Shown here: one piece after another, positions 37,540 through 64,000 of the stretch | Layout of the letters: every line of letters begins with the position of its first letter | Position numbering within the stretch: the stretch's first letter is position 1 | Assembly (NCBI RefSeq): GCF_040054535.1 | Contig: NC_090795.1 | Location: forward strand, 9,106,501-9,170,500 | Length of the DNA: 64,000 nt | Reading direction: 5' to 3' | From: Antennarius striatus | Taxonomy: Eukaryota > Chordata > Actinopteri > Lophiiformes > Antennariidae | The notes under the pieces: model-generated | Told to the model about the DNA's origin: nothing | What the model saw: the letters and a program-made list of their open reading frames with translations, nothing else | Databases searched by the model: none | Position numbers and translations under genes: made by a program

Positions 37540-38003
37540 AGTCACAGATTGCAACATCCTGCGACACCCCTGAATTCAAAATTTTACCCCGTGCTCTGAT
37601 CAACTTTCATAGATCAAAGCACTAGCACAAAGACCATAGATCAAAGCACTAGCTTTGATCAATGGTCTTACACTGGCTTTCTCCCTGAGTGACAAATGTA
37701 ATTTCCCCGAGGGGATTAATAAAGTATATCTTCTTATTCTTCTTCTTCCCTCGTCTTTCTGTCTTATCTGGTTCCTGAGTGTACAAAAGCTGAAATTTGA
37801 CCTTGATCTAGTTTTCTCAAGGTCATCATCTAATTTTCATCTCCTTTGCCGCCCGAGTAATGTGCTTTTTGTTTCATCTTTCTATCTGCAACGTGTGTCC
37901 ACCAAGATATTTGGTGGACTAACGAACGGCCGGCCAGATGAACGAACACACAAACACTGACATTACAATACAGTACATCACTGCTTCAAAGCGGAATGTA
38001 ATA
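37540..38003 (-). repeat. Dispersed repeat family R, copy 3 (reverse orientation)
   Basis: Reading the minus strand from 38003, the order is GTGATGTACTGTATTG, TTCGTTAGTCCACCAAATATC, AACAAAAAGCACATTACTCG, CTTGAGAAAACTAG, AGGAACCAGATAAGAC, then GGGGTGTCGCAGGATGTTGC, the same order as copies 1 and 2. A LINE-type tail with TATACTTTATTAATCCCC is embedded at 37675-37745. Confidence 0.7.
37675..37745 (-). repeat. LINE 3' tail (Rex1/L2-like)
   Basis: On the minus strand, TACTTTATTAATCCCCTCGG followed by GGAAATTACA is the familiar fish LINE tail. Similar tails appear at 43478-43510 and, weakly, at 17177-17200. Confidence 0.5.
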
Positions 38004-38767
38004 AAAAAAGATTAGAAAAGCTATACTAGTAAGAGTGGCATTAAAAAAAAAGCAAACATTTGTGTTAATGTAGGTTCACCCAGACAGAACCCAGAGCAGA
38101 GAGAGAACGTAGGAGTGGTGACTAGTGTACGCTTGTACAAGCCTCCTACGGCTGCAGCAGACTAACAACGTCCAACACCTTCCCTCACATAGTTAACAGA
38201 TAAACTGCATCACACCCATCTTTGGAACAATTCAATCCTAAAACATTTCATTAATGTGAGATAATTTCTTTTATTATATAATACGTGCATGAATTTGATC
38301 ATACTTTGAACATACTTTAATGGTGAAATATTTGATCTCAAAAGGTGTTCTTTAATAGTGAAATCTTTGATCTCAAAAGATGTTCGGGTTTCCAGTGATG
38401 TGTTGTAAATAATCATTTGTAATGTTGCCAGTCCTCTCATTATTTATACCCTTTCAATTTTTCGTATCCACTATTGTCCTATGGGCTAGATACATAAGAA
38501 CTATACACAGACTGATGAAGCATTATAACTACTTTGAAATTATAACTTCTGTACATTCTGTGTAAAAAAATTATATAAATCCTGTATTGTGGAAAGCGCA
38601 TTGAGGTTACGCTTGTTGTATGAAATGTGCTGAATAAATAAATTTGATTTGATTTGAAAACATTGTGGAACCAATGACATGTGGTTTACAGAGAGACTGT
38701 TGTGAGGTTCTGGAGGTGTGTTGAGGGAACGATTTGACATTGCCGTCCACAGCAAAGACAGAAAACA

Positions 38768-38800
38768 CACACACACGCACACACACACACACACACACAC
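38768..38800. repeat. (CA)n microsatellite
   Basis: CA array with one CG interruption in the probable ppp1r16a 5' intron. Confidence 0.95.
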
Positions 38801-41549
38801 ATTGACTCAGATTTGGTTTATCTATCTACTGCTGCTCATGAAGTCTCCTAGCAATTTTTATTCTTGAATGTTATGTCATTAGTAAGCCTACTTGCTCCAT
38901 GTCTTTAAGCAGTGATCCATCAAATGATTTCATGGTCTGACATTATGAAAGAGAGCTTTGATGTACCAGCATGGCGGCAGTTATGAAGTCTTTGAGAGCG
39001 GATATTAAGTTACTTTATTATGTGGTTAAAATGTTAAAATATTATGGATAACTAAAATGTGTTATTGTCAATGTCATCATGGCCTTTTTGAAAATTTCAG
39101 CCATTCCGTCAGTATTTACTGATTAGGTCTGACAGGAGCATGAAGTAAACATGAGACCAGTTTCATTTACGACCTTCGAAATAATCACATTTACAGTAAG
39201 ACAGAGAATTTTACTCTGATCCATTGGATTCTGTCTGGTATTATCCAGCTAATGCACCAGCTAAATTCCTACAGGAATTCTTCCCATTGCTCAAATCCTT
39301 TCTTCCGTTAAAGCCCATTAAAACACCACAAAACATGTTGCACTTTTCATTCTACAGCTGGTTTAGAACTCTGACGAAACATGTTAAGCTGCTAACTACT
39401 TTGTCAACCGTTTTCTCTTCGTCAAGGGCTTGGCGTGTAAGACGGTTTTCTGTTAACTTCTCAACATGCCCTTTTTATGCCATGACTATTTTCCAGTTAT
39501 AAGAGGTCTCCTGGAGGAAAGTTGCCTCTGGGGGTTATTGACATCATAAATGAACCTAGTACTCATGAGCTATGTCTGGATCCAGAGCATTCTAAATCCA
39601 TATTCGTGTACTTTTGAATAAATAGTCCATGAGGTGGCCTGCCAGCTTATGGGGGAGTTAAGTTATTACTTCAGTCTAAGGAAATCCTCACATTGTCGCT
39701 TGTGACAAAGGGTGAGAGGTTAGGTACCCTTAAAATAGAAAGAGAATGACTGCCTATCCCCCAAGGAAAGTCCTATTGATGATGATATTTTAGTTTGCCG
39801 TATGAGTAATGGCAACTATGAGATGCTTTATGTATTACTGTTGTGGTAATTGTTTATCTAGCAGGTGTTTGACCTCTTTTCTCGAAATTTAGTTCTTTAG
39901 TTTGACACCTCAACTTGTTAAAAAATCAACTTTACAACATTTATTACGTAAGTGTGAAATATAAACATTTTATCAACACATTTTAATAGACTTATTGCAG
40001 GATCATTGCCCAACAGAGGCATAAAACTCCAGCCACAGGGAATTTATGAACTCAGTTTCTTCCTGTATAAAGGTTTATAACAGATCTTTAGATCATCAAT
40101 AAATTATGTATCAACGCAAGCTCAAAAACCTTTTACACCCTTTTATTACAGGCAGGGTTCAATCCAGTGAACGTTTGACTTTATTCCATGGGTTTAAACT
40201 GATTCGGGTCGATCTAGATATGTCATTGTGAGAATTGCAAAAAGTTAGAATTTTGCTTGGAAAGTCATATCAGGCTCATTTCTGTTGAATATACTGGATG
40301 GAGGGATTTGTTGAGCGCTGTTGTTTATCCACCTCACCTTTTTGGACGTTTCTACGGTGGCTCTGCAGCCCTGGCCTACTGTGTTGTCAGTCACTCTCTC
40401 TATTTCACAGTGCCTCCCGTTGACCTTTACTCTCAGCTCTCGCAGGCCCGAACCTAAATAATAAATGAGTAGCCTGGAAAGAGTAGAGTGTCTCTGTGAG
40501 CAGAGCAACTCACCTGGGAAGTCAATGAAAGTTAACGACAGCGATCTTGCTGAACAGCGTTGTGTAGATCACTAGACGCCGGATGTCTGCTTTGTGTCCC
40601 ATTTTACACAACAACCCTTCTCTCAGTGTCTGCGAAAGCCAGTCGTAGCACAGTATGTGTCGGGTGCAAGGTGTGTCAATCATTAATGAAAAGTGTCCCA
40701 CCATCTCACATTTCCTCCAGAAGAGGAGTGAGAGAAGAGGTAGTAAGGAAAAGGAGCTCAGGGGTTAAAGATAACAGGATTAGAGGAGCAGTGTTTGTGC
40801 ATTATTCTGTAACACAGTACTCACGTTTACTCTCCCTTCCTCTCTTTCGTCTCTCTCCCTGCCCACAGTTGCAAACAGAGAACGAGGATATAATATTCAG
40901 TTTCTACCCAGCACCCACCAAGAACACCAATGACAACGAGAACTTTGGAATAATCTCAGCTCGCCAGTGATGGATCTTTGAATCCTGGCCTTTACTCAAA
41001 TGTTGCAGTCCTTCCTGCCTCCTGGATTTGTCTTTCACTGACACCTTAATTCCACTATGGATCCTCAATAACTCAGTCACCACCGATCAGAATCTTGGAT
41101 GGAGCGGTTAACTGGGGAAATTGTTTGACTGTTGGTTAAGTTACCCAGAGTTGATATGGATGAGAGGATTGATTGTTGTTTGCGAGCCATAGTTTGGTCG
41201 ATAGTACTTTTTGCACACCAACTTCCTACAACACACTCGGAGTGATCATTGTAAAAATGGAAAAAAGACATTGCAACTATTCAACTTATTTTACCTTTCA
41301 GAAATCATGGAGATATCTCTCCACCTGATCGTAGAACACAAGTCGATTTTTGGAACAATTTATTGCTCAAATTGAGGAGTTGTTTTTCATGACAATTAAA
41401 TTTTACTTTTTCTTTTTGTGCTCCCTCAGGCCTGCCCACAGGCCCGAGTGGCCTAACGGTGGAGCCTGTCAGGGGAGGCATATTAGAAATTTGGGTATCT
41501 GAAATTTGTATATTTATGACCCTCATAAACTATTAGGAATCAAGAATAG

Positions 41550-45657
<4,108 letters not shown>

Positions 45658-47245
45658 ACAAAACTGATGCACAGAGAGAGACAGACGGAGTGGAGAATCT
45701 GCAAGCTGCGCTCTGAAGCAGCAAGAGACTGTTCAGCAACATGCCAACAGGAGTCCATGTCAAATTCCTATTTAATCGTAAGCTTAGTGTGATCAACATA
45801 TGATACACACATTACATGTAATGTGTCGGCATTCCCTGCTGCTCCCTGTCACTCTCCCGTGTGGTGTCAGGTGACTAAGAACAGCTGTATAGCTTGTGGT
45901 TCTGGAATCACAAGCAAATATTTACATTATTTCTCTGCTCATTACTTGAGTCCTCTCTTACTACTCTATTAAAACCAGCCAGCTGATATTTGACTGGAAC
46001 TTTCCAGTCATGTGATAGCTGAATTATCCACGCTGAGCAGAATGAAATGATATTTAGGCCTTCAGCTGATTTGTTTTCTCTCTTCTTTCCTGATTGTGAT
46101 GAAGACTAAGGGATCAACATTTCCATAAATTTGAATTATAATATGAAGAGTGTTTGTTTTGGTCGGAGGTCTTGCTTGAGTGATTGAATCAGAAGTATCC
46201 CTACTCTGAACATTTTCATCATGAATTAAACAAGGATAGCTTCCTTGCTTGATTTTTTTTCTTGAACTGACAACTTTTTTCTTTTGTAATTTATTTCAGT
46301 GCACAGAAAGCCTACATTTCGATATTTGTATTGCAGAAATTTGTAAATTGTCTCTTAAAGAGTATGAGCTAATCTATAATCCAATAATTGTATAATTTAT
46401 TCAGCCTTTTGTTATCACTCCTGTATATGTTTTTCTGTCAGTATTTATGTTTATTTGCTTTCTGAATTGAATTACTGTATGTACTGAATATGGGTTATCA
46501 CATGTGAAGGCAACATATTTATGACATTAGGCTTTGTCAAACCCAGTGAGCTGATCATAGGATTATTTGTCAGAGGTTGGTGCCTTCTATCGGTGACAGA
46601 TTTCAAGTAGGTTTGCAATGCTTGCACAAGGTTCCACATGTCAGTCTTTTGGGCAGTGGAAGCAAAGATCTTTCAGATATTAACTCCAACTTGATGTGAC
46701 ATTAATGCACTTGAATTTCTGAATTGCATCTCATTTTTGTTAGTGATTTCTACTGAGCCCTGTTTAAAAAAAGAAAACATAAAAACACAATTTCGCAAAT
46801 CATCTCATATTTTTATGGTCTAATTCTAATTCTCTGAACACTGAGTAGAACCCAGAAAACCATGTTTATAAAGAAACATCACATTACTAATTCATTTAGA
46901 TGCTGGTTTAATGTCAGATTCTGGCCATTTGGTCATAAGATAAAAAAACAAAACCCTACCCTGAGTGAAAATAAGGATGTCTCCTCCTCGTGGTGCACTT
47001 GAGCACCATCATGTTTTGCACACGTTTTTCTTTTCCCATTCCATGACTGCCTTAAGCACTTCTCAGTTGTCACAGCGTCCACTGATCCAAATCAGAGTTG
47101 AGTAACTTTTTGCTTTCAAATTACAATGAGGGAAAATTAAACACCAAATCTGTATAACTGACAAGGTACAGAATGATACTAAGAGCAATGTGATTAAAGC
47201 TAGGTCAAAGCATTGCTTTAATAAAACACATCAGTGGATCATTTC
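45658..47245 (+). terminator. ppp1r16a: ppp1r16a 3' UTR region
   Basis: A long AT-rich 3' UTR is plausible. A candidate AATAAA lies at 47220-47225, with weaker ATTAAA variants earlier (45967 area). Confidence 0.4.
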
Positions 47246-48312
47246 TTGTATTATTCCACTCAGCTCTGCAGACTGATGATGATTGCATCAACATGCTTGA
47301 CTAGCTTTGTTACTGTATATTTCATATTAAATTAAGTAGCGCCACCACATATTTGAACCCAGAAACCTCCTAGAATGTAGAATTGTGTTGATCAATTTTT
47401 GGGTTACAAAGAAAATTTCCATAGTGGGTCAACTGGATCTATTTTTCATCTAAATTTACTTTGCCCTTGCACAGATACATTAAATTCATTTGAGATACCT
47501 AATGGGGCCCAATACAGGATATATTTTAATCCCAAAGAATCCAGATCATGATCTAGCTCTGGATTCAAATATGCATGGTGGTGGAGTACAGTAGTTAGAG
47601 TCGTTGAGGAATCCAATATTAAACATTTCAGATATTCAATTTGATCTTGTACTAATGCGGTACCATGCACAAAAAGGAACCCAGATGGATATAAATATGG
47701 GTCATGGGTATACTGTATGTTAGCATTATGTGAAAACAATAAGAAAATGAAAGATTTTAATTACAGTCTTGTAGATACAAATCAGACTCAATTGTTTGAA
47801 TCCTTGATGTCCTGACATGAGCCAGGAAAACAATACTTTGAGAGCCATTGTAACACAAATGATAAAGAATACAGTACCATATATTTATAAATGCGGAGAC
47901 TTTATAGACTTGGTGGATGGGGCAGTGTCTGCTTGACACTGGGCTCTAACATGACAAGCTACCACCTCTGAAAACCTGTGATTTTTCTTCCACTTGTTCC
48001 CTGAAACAAGTACATACCTGCACACATTTTAACACTGTTCTTGACATGTTGTGTCTGGCCCCAGACATGCTTATACTTTTTAGGTTTCCTCTCATATGTT
48101 ACGTATTAATGTACAACAATTTGCCTTTTAAAATTAGGTATAGGATGAAGGGAACAGAATGTGTCATGTGAGGCAGCCCAAATATGCACTGCGTGACATA
48201 CAGTAGTCCCGAGGGGCATCACATGGGTGGGGGCGAACTGTTTTAGTTTGAGATATCAAATTTCAATCCTTTCAATCCCTTTTCGAGGACGTCTGGTGGG
48301 TCTCACATCCTG

Positions 48313-48354
<42 letters not shown>

Positions 48355-50079
48355 ACACACACTAACAGACAACTAATTCTGTTACTTCTTTCAATAGCAC
48401 ACACAACAGCCAGCAAGAAGGAAGGAACTTCAATACTTCAGCACCTAAGCCTGTCTGTTCTACCCTCCTGTATGTCCGCATGCAGAGCCCCGTCTGGTAC
48501 AGTGTGATGATCTGGTGAAGTTTCAACATCTTTGTCAGGTCAGAGGCTGGTGTGAAATAATTTTGCGCAAACACTGAGTCATATTATTTTCTGATCTGTT
48601 AAATACAGTGGTGATACAGCAGGCTGATCTCTGGTTGTCCCACACCCTTTGTGCCAAAACTGGTTTTTGGACTGTTTCTCCTTACTGTGTGCTGAAAATA
48701 ACTCATAATGAAACTGAACTAACCTGTCTGAACTCAGCACATCATCAGTAGGACCCCAACCCTGATAGACAGCAAACTCTAAAGAGCAAACAAAGCTACT
48801 AAAATACTTGCTTATGACAGCTAGAGTTAAGTTTACCTTTAGTAATCAGGGGTGTTTCTAAAAAATCTCCTTATTCATAATGCAAGGCACATGACCGATT
48901 AGAGGATCCAGAAAACTGCCTCATAATTCCTTGCAGGAGGAACACAACACCCAAGCAGCAGCGCTGCAGAACAGTAGACTACCAATCAACATAGAAAGTA
49001 GTTCAAATTACCTAGATTTATTAAATGTTGGTTGCTGCAACAATAAGAATGTGAAACTTAACCAAACTAACCAGTCTCACTAGCCTCGGGGACAAAAAGC
49101 TACTGCTGGAACAATTGACTTGGCTAGTGTTATTTTTAAAATTGTTTTATGCACATTTTAAAAAGACAGGAATAGATGTGAATAGAAGTGATAGAATCAA
49201 TGATGGATGAGCACCACTTAGCTGCTTGAGTTATGAGGTTCTTATATTGTCGTACACAGTTACCACCGCATTTGTACAACTGATTGGGACATACATAGAA
49301 CTGAGTCATCTTATTATTTTAAAAGTACATTTGATGATATGATATTTGGTGTTGTTTTAAAACCCAACCTAAAGTCCAATCAGTATGTCCCTACCAATTA
49401 AAACAGAACAGCACAACTTTATTCTCCATGTCAAGAAGAACAAAAAAAAAAGACTTCTAGGTAGTCTTCTTCAAATCTTGTGAAATAAGTAATGTTCCAT
49501 TTATGTAACATGCCAATTCTTGCATATTACAACATTTCTGTTGAAATTCAACATCTGGTTTTCCTTTGCATGGCTACAGGGGACTGGAGCCAGACATCTG
49601 GCAAGAGGTGGGATCTAAGGTTTCTAAATTCCACAACTATTAATAATTCACCAATTCACCATTTCACGATTGGGGGTGTAGTAGGTGCCCTTTGCAAATC
49701 AGAGAGAACCCACAAAGACATTTGGACAACGCGCAAATTCCATTCCATTCAAGTTTCAAGATCTGGATTCAAACCCAGGACCTTCAGACCACCAAACATT
49801 TAACAATGAATTGGTTGAAATATCAACTAAGAACCATGTTAGTTCAAAGTCTGACTACAGTAGTGTTCTATTATGTGTTACTGCGGCAGACATTGATTCT
49901 AGCCATTAATTATTTATTTATATTTTTTGATTACTATACGACCAATTCCAAAAATTAAATTCATGACAGTTGCTTCGCTCATATGAATTGTCTTGAACTT
50001 AAAAGTCTTTTCTTGAAGATTATCACGTTTGTAGTCCAGCCTTTGCTGCACTAGTGAAGTTTTTTTTTGTTTTTTTCCG
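47246..50079. other. ppp1r16a-gpt intergenic spacer
   Basis: AT-rich, no recognised gene. A (CA)n array lies at 48322-48362. Sequence becomes CpG-rich only from about 50080, at the gpt promoter. Confidence 0.55.
48322..48362. repeat. (CA)n microsatellite
   Basis: CA array with one TA interruption, preceded by a short CT run. Confidence 0.95.
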
Positions 50080-50375
50080 ACGGCACCTGAAGGAAACGTC
50101 CCCCTCGCTGAAGCCACAGGAAACACTCAGCCAATCACGAGCAGGAGGGAGGGAAGGCGCGGCGGCGCGCGGGTGGAGTTTGATAGTCTGCACGCGCGGC
50201 TGCCTGTCAGTTGGAGCATCGAGTAGCTGGAGGGAAGCGACACGTCAGAGTGCTCCCGACCACTGTCAGCCCATCCCCGCTGAGCAACTGGTAACAGCCG
50301 GGGCCGCTCCTGCAGCGGACTCTGACGGAGTTCTACATGTTTCTCAATCTTCTTGTGTGTTTGCTTGTTTTTCAG
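50080..50375 (+). promoter_or_regulatory. gpt: gpt CpG-rich promoter and probable noncoding first exon
   Basis: Dense CpG (GCGCGGCGGCGCGCGG at about 50157) sits in an otherwise AT-rich spacer. A donor-like CAACTG|GTAACA is at 50291 and an acceptor TTTTTCAG ends at 50375, so a noncoding exon ending at 50290 followed by an 85-nt intron is likely. Confidence 0.5.
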
Positions 50376-50419
50376 ATACCAGTCCAGTGAGTGACAGCAG
50401 CAAACAAACGGTGTGGAGA

Positions 50420-61368
<10,949 letters not shown>

Positions 61369-61830
61369 CCCCCCCATCTGCATCTGAAGACCCTACTCAT
61401 TCAGTACCAGAGCTACCAGTGCCTTAGTGTGAAGGAAAGTCGCAACACCGTCTCCTCCAGTTTACCTCTCAACACAAGGCGAAACTCTCCTGAATGAATT
61501 TAAACCGTTTTTTTTGGTTGCATGGTAGCTTAAAGCTGGGGCTTAATATGAAGATGGAATGATTTCAGTATATGATGCACTTTCTCAAAGAATTACTGGT
61601 CCTGATGTGTAATTACCTAAAGATTTCATAGTGCTAACTCTATGTCCACTAGGGAGACGCTGCATTCAAGGGCATTTCTCTCCTGCCAACATTTTCAGCC
61701 AAATAAGTTGGAAATATTGTAAGAACATGTTAGATCTTGTTACACTTGATTGACTGGCAATATAGCCATTTGTATTACTAGTGTTAATTTTTTAAAATGT
61801 GATTAAAAACAATTTCTAAAATGTTTCTTG
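61369..61830 (+). terminator. gpt: gpt 3' UTR
   Basis: Follows TAA at 61366-61368. An ATTAAA signal lies at 61802-61807, so the transcript probably ends near 61825. Confidence 0.5.
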
Positions 61831-61879
61831 AATATACCTGCTCTTACATTGAATAATAACAGAGCCAGCCCAACAAAGT

Positions 61880-62122
61880 GGCCGTCAGTTTGTTTTATTT
61901 TAAAAAGACTTCAACAGTGCTTACATGCTTTTCAAAACAGAAGAAAGCAGAATCTCTCGCAATGAACAGAAACTAAAACGATGATTGAACTTCATAATCA
62001 TCACAGTAACACCGTTTAACTCCACTATGTTCCCTTCACCTTCCCAGAAGCTTCCCCCACAACCTCCAAGACTCCACCCAAACACGGTTAGAGTTCTTAG
62101 CCACTGGTGGAGAGACACTCCT
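61880..62122 (-). terminator. pdia4: pdia4 3' UTR with AATAAA on the minus strand
   Basis: TTTATT at 61894-61899 is AATAAA on the minus strand, about 225 nt past the pdia4 stop. The pdia4 end therefore lies within about 100 nt of the gpt end. Confidence 0.6.
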
Positions 62123-64000
62123 TCAAAGTTCATCTCTCTCCTGTGACAACTTTGTGGCATGCTTTTCCAAGAACGTACTGAGCCCCTCCACTGTTCTGTC
62201 TCCACCCTCAAACTTGATGGGGTTCTGCTTGCTGTTGCTTGGGGCAAAATATATCGTGGGGAAGCCCTCTGTTTTGTAGTGATCATTTGGCACGTCATTG
62301 GCTGTTGCATCCATCTTTGCGATCACAATGTTCTTCTCCCCCTTGTACTTCTTACCCAGAGCCAAATAATCTGGCTCCAGTTTCTTACAGTGGCCACACC
62401 AGGGGGCATAAAACTCGATGAGGACATCCTTCTTCGAATCCATGACTATATCGTCAAAGGTCTTCCCAACCACAACCTTCACTGGTCCTTTGTTGTTCTT
62501 TGGCACTGGCTGAGACTTGATAATGGGACTGAGCTTTCCTGTGGACCAGAGAGAAATTCAGAACAAGGGAAATATTACCTCCAGTGTGAATAGATAATGC
62601 TCCTTAATTTAAGCATGAAATGAAGAGCTACAACCATATTTCTGTACATTGTCAGAAGTGATTTTCATTTTTTTAACATTTACTTTCTAGTTGGTGAAAT
62701 ACTAAACAACTAAAAAGCTGAATCTCCCCAGAACAGGAAATGAGAAAATCCAAAATAATTGTTTCACAAACTGCCAATCAGACAAAGCTTGCTTTATGTA
62801 CGTGGATCATATCCTTTAGAATTCACACTATTTAGCCAACACACAACCTCACTCACCTTTCTTAAAGGCCTTAACAAAATCTCTCAGCACATCGGAGTCA
62901 AACTCTTCTGGCTCCATGGCAAACTTTTTGCCTCCATCAGCCAGAATTCCTACGTTCACTTCTTCTCCACTCTCACCCAGTCCCAGGCCTTTCAGCTCAT
63001 CTGCAAAGTCTTCCTCATCAGCGATGGCAAACACGTATTCAGGGAAGTCCTTTGCCACCTCGAGCACCTTTGACCTCCAAAACTGCGTAGCTAAAAAGAA
63101 AGAACAACTGCTTTGTAAGTCCTCCGCAGGTAGTGCTCGCCATTTAGAGAAATTACTGGTGTCAATAAATAACACACTATATATAAAGAGCTCACCTTTC
63201 CTGTAATCAAAGCTGAAGTCTACTCCATAATACACGACCACCAGGGGTCTTTTGGTGTAACGTTTGGCTTCATTGCTTGGTTTCCTGTGACCCACCAGAG
63301 GAATCGTATGCTTTTTGAAGAATTCCTGCAATTCTGATGATGTTGTAGAGTCCTATATTATAAAGAAAAGGTCATACTTTACATAAGAGGAGTTGGGAGG
63401 ATACTGGTCACGTGACCACAATTTATAACCTCTGAAACCAATTTGAATCACAAATACTGAAAATGACAACAACAGATGAACATTACCTTCACTGCAAACG
63501 TGCGTGATGCCGGCTCATACTTGGAGTGAAACTTTTCAGGCTGAGCGATGACAATTTCACCAGGTGACGCTTTGAGATATTTGGCCACATCAGAGTTGAA
63601 AGTGTGACGGAAGTTGAAGTCTTCCCTCAACGAGTTACCTGCAAGACAGCAAGGAGACTATCCAATAGTCCATCTGAAGGACACAGAGTTATTTGAGAAC
63701 ATCTGCACTATCTCCACAAATAAATATTGGAACTTATGATAGATTAGCCATACAAAGAAGTTTCCTTTATACACACACATTCACACAAAATTAAACAAAA
63801 ATCCTGCAGTTACTTTAATACACTGAACAGCTCATGGTACTCACAAGCCTCAAGGAAGATCTCATAGGCTGTGTCCTGTTCACTGGAGAAAACGCCCACT
63901 ATCACAGCATCGTCACCATCTTTAGTGAACTCCTGCACCTGTTTTACCGCCTGGACCTGCTTGGAGGGCGGGCCAGACTGCTCGATCATGTAATCAACAA
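62123..64000 (-). CDS. pdia4: Protein disulfide-isomerase A4 (ERp72), C-terminal part
   Basis: Five minus-strand exons are visible, in phase: >64000-63845 (partial), 63638-63487, 63352-63196, 63090-62857, 62538-62123. They cover the non-catalytic b-type thioredoxin folds ([51 protein letters not shown]) and the last catalytic thioredoxin domain with [14 protein letters not shown] (CGHC at 62387-62398) and [11 protein letters not shown]. The protein ends RDEL, an ER-retrieval signal of KDEL type. It folds and isomerises disulfides in the ER lumen. The signal peptide and the first two catalytic domains lie beyond the window. The last residues align well with human PDIA4, which ends KEEL. Confidence 0.95.

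Noticed and set aside
50054-50419. N-terminal extension of gpt in the long upstream frame
   Set aside because: It runs through a likely 5' UTR and intron with an acceptor at 50375; composition is not that of a mitochondrial presequence.

Overview
This is a 64 kb piece of a vertebrate nuclear genome, almost certainly a ray-finned (teleost) fish. The genes are intron-rich with short exons, standard GT-AG splice sites and animal-type polyadenylation signals. Their proteins match vertebrate families, and the spacers carry (GT)n/(CA)n arrays, Tc1 and hAT DNA transposons and LINE tails of the kind common in fish. All calls come from reading the sequence and checking splice phases by hand; no database was searched.

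Layout: a tRNA-Arg(CCG) gene lies at 267-339. A plus-strand LUBAC gene (1493-11454) joins a SHARPIN-type N-terminal half to a complete HOIL-1L/RBCK1-type RING-IBR-RING half; an alternative terminal exon (8618-about 9595) would yield a SHARPIN-like short form. oplah (15130-24808, +) encodes 5-oxoprolinase in 27 coding exons. foxh1 (27569-30036, -) encodes the Nodal/SMAD partner transcription factor. A gene-poor 11.5 kb stretch (about 30.1-41.5 kb) holds repeats and the likely 5' noncoding exon(s) of ppp1r16a (coding 41580-45657, +), a prenylated PP1-targeting ankyrin protein. gpt, alanine aminotransferase (50420-61368, +), follows and converges tail-to-tail on pdia4 (62123->64000, -), an ER protein disulfide isomerase whose 5' part lies outside the window.

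SHARPIN, OPLAH, FOXH1, PPP1R16A and GPT are, from general knowledge, all located in human 8q24.3, so most of the window is a conserved linkage block; PDIA4 is on human chromosome 7. The genes do not form one pathway. The block matters because it identifies the first gene as the SHARPIN orthologue by position, although it also encodes the catalytic half that mammals keep only in RBCK1 on another chromosome. That is the most interesting observation here.

Repeats: three copies of one dispersed family, a 1.6 kb Tc1/mariner element with matching 26-bp terminal inverted repeats, a MITE in a ppp1r16a intron, an hAT-like element interrupted by a 5'-truncated LINE with a visible target-site duplication, and many microsatellites, four of them long GT-type tracts in gpt introns.
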